A DNA stretch of 34,028 nt from positions 1 to 34,028 of the forward strand of contig JAAWNY010000030.1 of assembly GCA_022799175.1 (NCBI GenBank). The letters run 5' to 3'. Positions 31,863-34,028 of this stretch are shown here, piece after piece. Positions within the stretch are counted from its first letter, which is position 1, and each line of letters starts with the position of its first letter. The stretch comes from Lachnospiraceae bacterium. Its GTDB lineage: Bacteria; Bacillota; Clostridia; Lachnospirales; Lachnospiraceae. A program made the translations under genes and the position numbers. The notes beneath the pieces are model-generated. The model had not been told where the DNA came from, made no database searches, and saw only the letters and a list, made by a program, of their open reading frames with translations.

Positions 31863-32612
31863 TTACTTCACAGACTGATTTTCATATGCTTTCCAAGCCT
31901 CCTCGGGACTGTCAAAGCCTCCGGACTGGATTGCTTTAAAATCTACATCGATAAATTCCGTATTCTCATCAATCTGTCCACCAATCACATTTGCAAAAAT
32001 AACTGCATCAAACAAGGGTGGAATATCGTGTCCGGCCGGTACTGGAATTTCTTCCTCACCATCTCCGGTATATCCATACTCATAAATCCGATACCCGTCC
32101 TCTGATAAGACTGACATCAATTTCATGCCCGTACCTTCATTGACCTCATAGGTAAATAATTCCGTTTCTGTGATCTCACCATCGTTCTCCAATATACCAT
32201 ATTCATCTGCCGTGATCACATCTGCTACCGGAACCTTTACTGTCATCCGCAGGTAAGCATCATTTTTACTATTATTCTTAATTGCTGGGTTTTTCGGAAT
32301 TACCTTTCCTGCATACATATCCTCAGCTTCCCAGATCCCCCAGGCATCCGATGGACTAGCATCCGAAGGACTGGCATTTGGCGGAGTCGCATAACTGCCA
32401 TCCGGAAGCTCGCCATCCCATTTGCTTTCATACAGGTTAAAATCTACCCGTCCTACCGTGAATTTATTCTTTGCCAGCTCATAATCCGTCATATAGGCCA
32501 ATGTTCCGCCCAGACTCAGCAAAGCAATCAGACACACGGCAGTCATTAACTTAATTTTGTTTTTCCACTTTTTTTTCAGATTTTTTTTCTCAGTGGTCTT
32601 AACTTCTTCCAT
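31863..32612 (-). CDS. TasA/camelysin-like SipW-dependent exported protein
   Basis: This is a predicted extracellular matrix or surface filament protein that uses a SipW-type signal peptide. The 249-residue protein has a basic cytosolic head, a signal segment (about 22-40) ending SLGGTLAYMTD, the motif of SipW substrates, and a beta-rich body. A short low-complexity stretch (TPPNASPSDASPSDAWG, about residues 77-93) interrupts it. The motif KNNSKNDAYLRMTVKVP is the TasA/camelysin signature of strand-pairing domains. AAAGGAGG is upstream of ATG. It is directly downstream of its dedicated signal peptidase in the sigma-SipW operon. Confidence 0.9.
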   Translation of the reverse strand: MEEVKTTEKKNLKKKWKNKIKLMTAVCLIALLSLGGTLAYMTDYELAKNKFTVGRVDFNLYESKWDGELPDGSYATPPNASPSDASPSDAWGIWEAEDMYAGKVIPKNPAIKNNSKNDAYLRMTVKVPVADVITADEYGILENDGEITETELFTYEVNEGTGMKLMSVLSEDGYRIYEYGYTGDGEEEIPVPAGHDIPPLFDAVIFANVIGGQIDENTEFIDVDFKAIQSGGFDSPEEAWKAYENQSVK

Positions 32613-32648
32613 GTCTACAATCCTCCTTTTCCTTTTCTGTCAAATAAC

Positions 32649-33047
32649 TCAGCGAAGAAGCAGATATCCAATCCAGGGAATCTGAAACCGGACTTTGCCA
32701 TAGAGCTCTTCCTGAGAAACCGGCATCGCATCACATACTGCATTTGCATCTCCTTTCGTTATGATAGTGTTATCTTTCGCATTCATAGATACCACGCGAT
32801 GGGTAACCATCACATTCCCTGCTTGAAAGCTGACAATATCTCCTGGAGAAATCTTCTCGTCCGCCTCATATTGACTGACATAAATTACACTGCCTGCTTT
32901 TATGGCCGGCTCCATGCTACTGCTTTTTACCACACAGGCCTTCATGTGGAATACTCCCGGGAGCCACACCGCCGCCGCCAGAAGCAAGGCTGCCATCAAA
33001 AATAAATTTACCAGCCAAAATGAAAGAGTTTGAATTGCTTTCTTCAT
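32649..33047 (-). CDS. sipW: SipW-type (ER-like) signal peptidase I
   Basis: This signal peptidase cleaves TasA-type precursors. The 132-residue protein has one membrane helix (about 11-31). The catalytic serine is in KSSSMEP (Ser44), and a histidine in VTHRV (His83) replaces the lysine of ordinary SipS enzymes, the mark of the ER-type group. KGDANAVCD supplies the conserved acidic residues. It lacks the second C-terminal membrane helix seen in longer SipW proteins. ATG 33047 has GAGGAGG upstream; the codon at 33071 is in-frame but has no site. It lies between the sigma-like gene and its probable substrate. Confidence 0.93.
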   Translation of the reverse strand: MKKAIQTLSFWLVNLFLMAALLLAAAVWLPGVFHMKACVVKSSSMEPAIKAGSVIYVSQYEADEKISPGDIVSFQAGNVMVTHRVVSMNAKDNTIITKGDANAVCDAMPVSQEELYGKVRFQIPWIGYLLLR

Positions 33048-33095
33048 GTTATCGCCTCCTCTACTATTCATCCGAAAACAAGAACATATGTACGA

Positions 33096-33503
33096 TTATT
33101 TTTCTATTTTTTTTCGCAACTTCTTTAAAATTCTTTGATGACGTGCCTGAAGTGTAGTGACAGGAATCCCACTGGATCGAGCTATCGCCCGCAAAGATTC
33201 TTGATACACATAAAGCCTGCTGAGTAATTCCCGTTCTCCTTCACTAAGTTCCTTCAAACTCTCCCTCAGCTCCTCCAAAAACCAATTCTTTTCCGCCATA
33301 GCCTCCACCGACTCCGCTGACGGGTCCCAAAACATCTCACTGCCATTCAACTCCTCTGTATCCAGAGCATCATAAAAAAAGGTTTTATTTTTCCGATCAC
33401 TTTCCCGAAAATATCGCTCCTTTCTTTCCCCACGACAATACGTTTTATAAATCTCTTCCGTAACCGGCACCTGTACATCTCTAACTTTAATGTAATAGTC
33501 CAT
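33096..33503 (-). CDS. Sigma-70 region-4-like transcription factor
   Basis: This 135-residue protein resembles the short sigma-like regulators of conjugative elements and surface operons. Its charged N-terminal half starts MDYYIKVRDVQVPVTEEIYK and contains YCRGERKERYFRESDRKNKT. A C-terminal region-4-type helix-turn-helix follows (ELSEGERELLSRLYVYQESLRAIARSSG with IPVTTLQARHQRILKKLRK). Region 2 is absent, so it is unlikely to be a complete sigma factor. ATG 33503 is preferred (AGAGG upstream) over the TTG at 33527. It precedes sipW by 48 bases and follows the Com-like gene. Confidence 0.85.
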   Translation of the reverse strand: MDYYIKVRDVQVPVTEEIYKTYCRGERKERYFRESDRKNKTFFYDALDTEELNGSEMFWDPSAESVEAMAEKNWFLEELRESLKELSEGERELLSRLYVYQESLRAIARSSGIPVTTLQARHQRILKKLRKKIEK

Positions 33504-33608
33504 ATCCTTTTCCCTCTCTCCAATCAAAAAGGAGAGACATTATGCATTCTGCAAAATATCTCTCCTGCTATTTGGTAATTGACCCATTTCCTCTATCCAG
33601 TAAATGAG

Positions 33609-33773
33609 TCATTCCTTTGCTAGGTAGTCTTGATTCACTTGTTTTCCCGGAAATGTAATCCGGATAATCTTTCGACATCGAGAGCACTTAATTTCAATAC
33701 TCCCCCTCGTCCCAGGTATCATGTCCAATAACCTCTGATGACAATACTGACAGTATATCGTAGTAGCTTTCAT
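33609..33773 (-). CDS. Com-like small zinc-ribbon protein
   Basis: This 54-residue gene starts MKATTIYCQYC and has a four-cysteine zinc site with Cys8, Cys11, Cys30 and Cys33 (YCQYCH, IKCSRCRKIIRITF). That matches the Com family of small zinc-binding regulators (known in phage Mu for translation control) and similar short zinc ribbons of mobile elements. ATG 33773 has AAGGGG eight bases upstream. It is the first gene after the SOS box and promoter and is followed by the sigma-like gene in the same direction. Its exact role is unknown. Confidence 0.75.
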   Translation of the reverse strand: MKATTIYCQYCHQRLLDMIPGTRGSIEIKCSRCRKIIRITFPGKQVNQDYLAKE

Positions 33774-33803
33774 CCATGTATCCCCTTCTTCCTCTCCAAA
33801 ATC

Positions 33804-33815
33804 GAACGTATGTTC
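33804..33815 (-). promoter_or_regulatory. LexA/DinR-type SOS box
   Basis: GAACGTATGTTC (GAACATACGTTC on the minus strand) is a perfect GAAC-N4-GTTC palindrome and fits the Gram-positive consensus GAACRNRYGTTC at every position. It lies directly downstream of the -10 element (33822-33827), at the predicted transcription start. Confidence 0.8.
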
Positions 33816-33821
33816 TTATAT

Positions 33822-33850
33822 AGCTTAGCAAAGAACTTCTCATTTGTCAA
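33822..33850 (-). promoter_or_regulatory. Promoter of the Com-like / sigma / sipW / TasA operon
   Basis: On the minus strand a perfect TTGACA (33845-33850) and TAAGCT (33822-33827) have a 17-base spacer. Transcription would begin inside the SOS box. This is the only strong promoter seen upstream of the operon. Confidence 0.7.
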
Positions 33851-33886
33851 TATAGATATATGAAAAATTATAAGATACTCTCCGAT

Positions 33887-34028
33887 GTCATTTAACATAA
33901 AGTAGTGGCAAAAGGTACGCCAAGGAAGCGGGGCGAGAAGCCATCGAAAATGGTCTGTTCCTTTTTTCGGTTTCGAGATTAAGAATTCCTAAAACCCCTG
34001 ACTTTTGCTAAAAACGAAACGAAAATAT
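33887..34028. repeat. Large modular palindromic repeat, copy F (cut by the window's right edge)
   Basis: Starts GTCATTTAACATAAAGTAG, then GGCAAAAGGTACGCC and AAGGAAGCGGGGCGAGAA. It continues with GGTTTCGAGATTAAG, CTAAAACCCCTGACTTTTGC and AAACGAAACGAAAATAT, all seen in copy A (positions 49-112). The window ends inside its AAACGAAAATAT core, so only the first half is visible. Confidence 0.8.

Noticed and set aside
33082..33093. A second SOS-like site, GAACATATGTAC, between the sigma-like and sipW genes
   Set aside because: One position of the palindrome is broken and no promoter is seen around it; a chance or decayed site is more likely.

Overview
The window looks like chromosomal DNA of a strictly anaerobic, low-to-mid GC Bacillota species, most likely class Clostridia and plausibly Lachnospiraceae. 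Support comes from an anaerobic sulfite reductase operon (asrABC), a PerR-type repressor beside a 'reverse' rubrerythrin (rubredoxin domain first), a small alarmone synthetase and a separate small alarmone hydrolase, a SipW/TasA-type surface module, a LexA/DinR-type SOS box, and Gram-positive ribosome binding sites. The genus is inferred, not read from a marker gene. No rRNA, tRNA, CRISPR array or insertion sequence was found.

Layout. Positions 300-7100 (minus strand) carry a MutS2-like ATPase without an Smr domain, a short unannotated transcription unit with a consensus promoter (2376-2633), a YitT-family membrane protein, and asrA-asrB-asrC behind a roughly 200-nt structured leader. Positions 7292-13728 (minus) are a run of housekeeping and stress genes: S1-domain protein, small (p)ppGpp synthetase, membrane glycerophosphodiester phosphodiesterase, D-aminoacyl-tRNA deacylase, M18 aminopeptidase and a trigger-factor-like lipoprotein. 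Positions 13988-16884 (plus) carry a PHP hydrolase, an overlapping LysR regulator, perR and reverse rubrerythrin; the last two each have a palindromic PerR-type box at the promoter. A fumarylacetoacetase-family gene (minus) converges on rubrerythrin across a strong terminator. Positions 18049-23113 (plus) hold an anchored amidase, trpS and a calcium-type P-ATPase. Positions 23121-25881 (minus) hold DUF3006, an ArsC-like protein and a cupin, then an unrecognised type I membrane protein and an HD alarmone hydrolase. Position 26129 starts an unrecognised exported protein.

Positions 27033-28048 look like the wreck of a restriction-modification locus: two truncated DNA methyltransferase fragments flank an AT-rich four-helix membrane protein. 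malQ and a MATE transporter follow as a divergent pair. Positions 31414-33773 (minus) hold a zinc-ribbon protein with its own promoter, then a TasA/camelysin-like protein, a SipW-type signal peptidase, a sigma-region-4 protein and an unlisted 54-codon Com-like zinc ribbon gene. A perfect SOS box overlaps the predicted transcription start upstream of the Com-like gene.

The most unusual structure is a family of large modular palindromes. There are six copies plus one half copy, all between genes, at about 1-278, 3664-3862, 13861-13906, 18868-19056, 20272-20392, 28049-28171 and 33887-34028; both window ends fall inside a copy. They share ends resembling TCATTTAGATAAG and a nested arm pair. Three copies, and the visible start of the fourth at the right edge, also carry an inner hairpin with arms like AAACGAAAATATAC. 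One copy sits exactly at the break of a methyltransferase fragment. A second, smaller palindrome family occurs at 20184-20260 and 31282-31413.
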